In this document: one piece after another, positions 63,925-64,000 of the stretch
Position numbering within the stretch: position 1 is the first letter of the stretch
Layout of the letters: every line of letters starts with the position of its first letter
NCBI RefSeq assembly: GCF_034190915.1
Contig: NW_026947502.1
Coordinates: 31,774,785-31,838,784 of the forward strand
DNA: 64,000 nt
Reading direction: 5' to 3'
DNA from: Cavia porcellus
Taxonomy: Eukaryota > Chordata > Mammalia > Rodentia > Caviidae
Notes under the pieces: model-generated
What the model was told of the DNA's origin: nothing
Databases searched by the model: none
What the model saw: only the letters and a program-made list of their open reading frames with translations
Program-made: the position numbers and the translations under genes

Positions 63925-64000
63925 CAATTAAAGCTGACCAGTCTGCCTGGGTCCAGTCCTGGCTCACCAGTACTAGCTATGTGACCTTAGGCACTTGCTC
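63925..64000 (+). repeat. MIR SINE cut by window edge, plus strand
   Basis: It reads agtctgcctgggtccagtcc, then tagctatgtgaccttaggca at the window end, matching the 5' half of MIR. Confidence 0.75.

Overview
This is a mammalian nuclear genomic window. It has spliced exons with GT/AG borders, CpG islands, and abundant SINE, LINE, MIR and LTR-type repeats. The tRNA-Ala-type ID SINEs, the B1-like SINEs and the composite B1+ID elements point to a rodent. The dimeric B1-like and B1-dID-like forms fit a non-murid lineage such as a beaver, squirrel or guinea-pig relative; the species is an inference.

Only one protein-coding gene can be supported: PITX1, on the minus strand. It has three coding exons at 11089-10915, 8716-8484 and 6572-6030. 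All splice sites are canonical, and the joined frame encodes a 316-residue bicoid-class (Lys50) homeodomain factor with a C-terminal OAR motif. The probable 3' UTR runs to an ATTAAA signal at 5071-5066. The 5' end lies in a CpG island (about 10.9-12.05 kb) with a TATA-like element and a short upstream ORF.

Layout: 1-5.0 kb is the 3' flank of PITX1 with SINE and MIR repeats. 5.05-11.4 kb is the PITX1 transcription unit. 12-16 kb is upstream flank. 16.0-17.9 kb is a second CpG island without a credible ORF, followed by a plus-strand splice-donor match at 18198; it is a candidate promoter for an upstream antisense lncRNA. 18-49 kb is a gene-poor region where repeats alternate with AT-rich, homeodomain-site-rich blocks that look like conserved enhancers, plus a smaller CpG-rich patch at 25.3-25.8 kb. 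49-58.2 kb is AT-rich and dominated by decayed LINE-1 pieces with nested SINEs, two LTR-like elements and long purine/pyrimidine tracts. 58.2-64 kb is repeat-poor non-coding DNA.

The long non-coding flank fits what is known of PITX1, a hindlimb, pituitary and jaw regulator controlled by distant upstream enhancers. No novel gene system was found. The most notable items are a 96-bp ungapped duplication (35606-35701 and 37442-37537), several enhancer-like blocks, the orphan CpG islands, and a putative uORF in the PITX1 leader.
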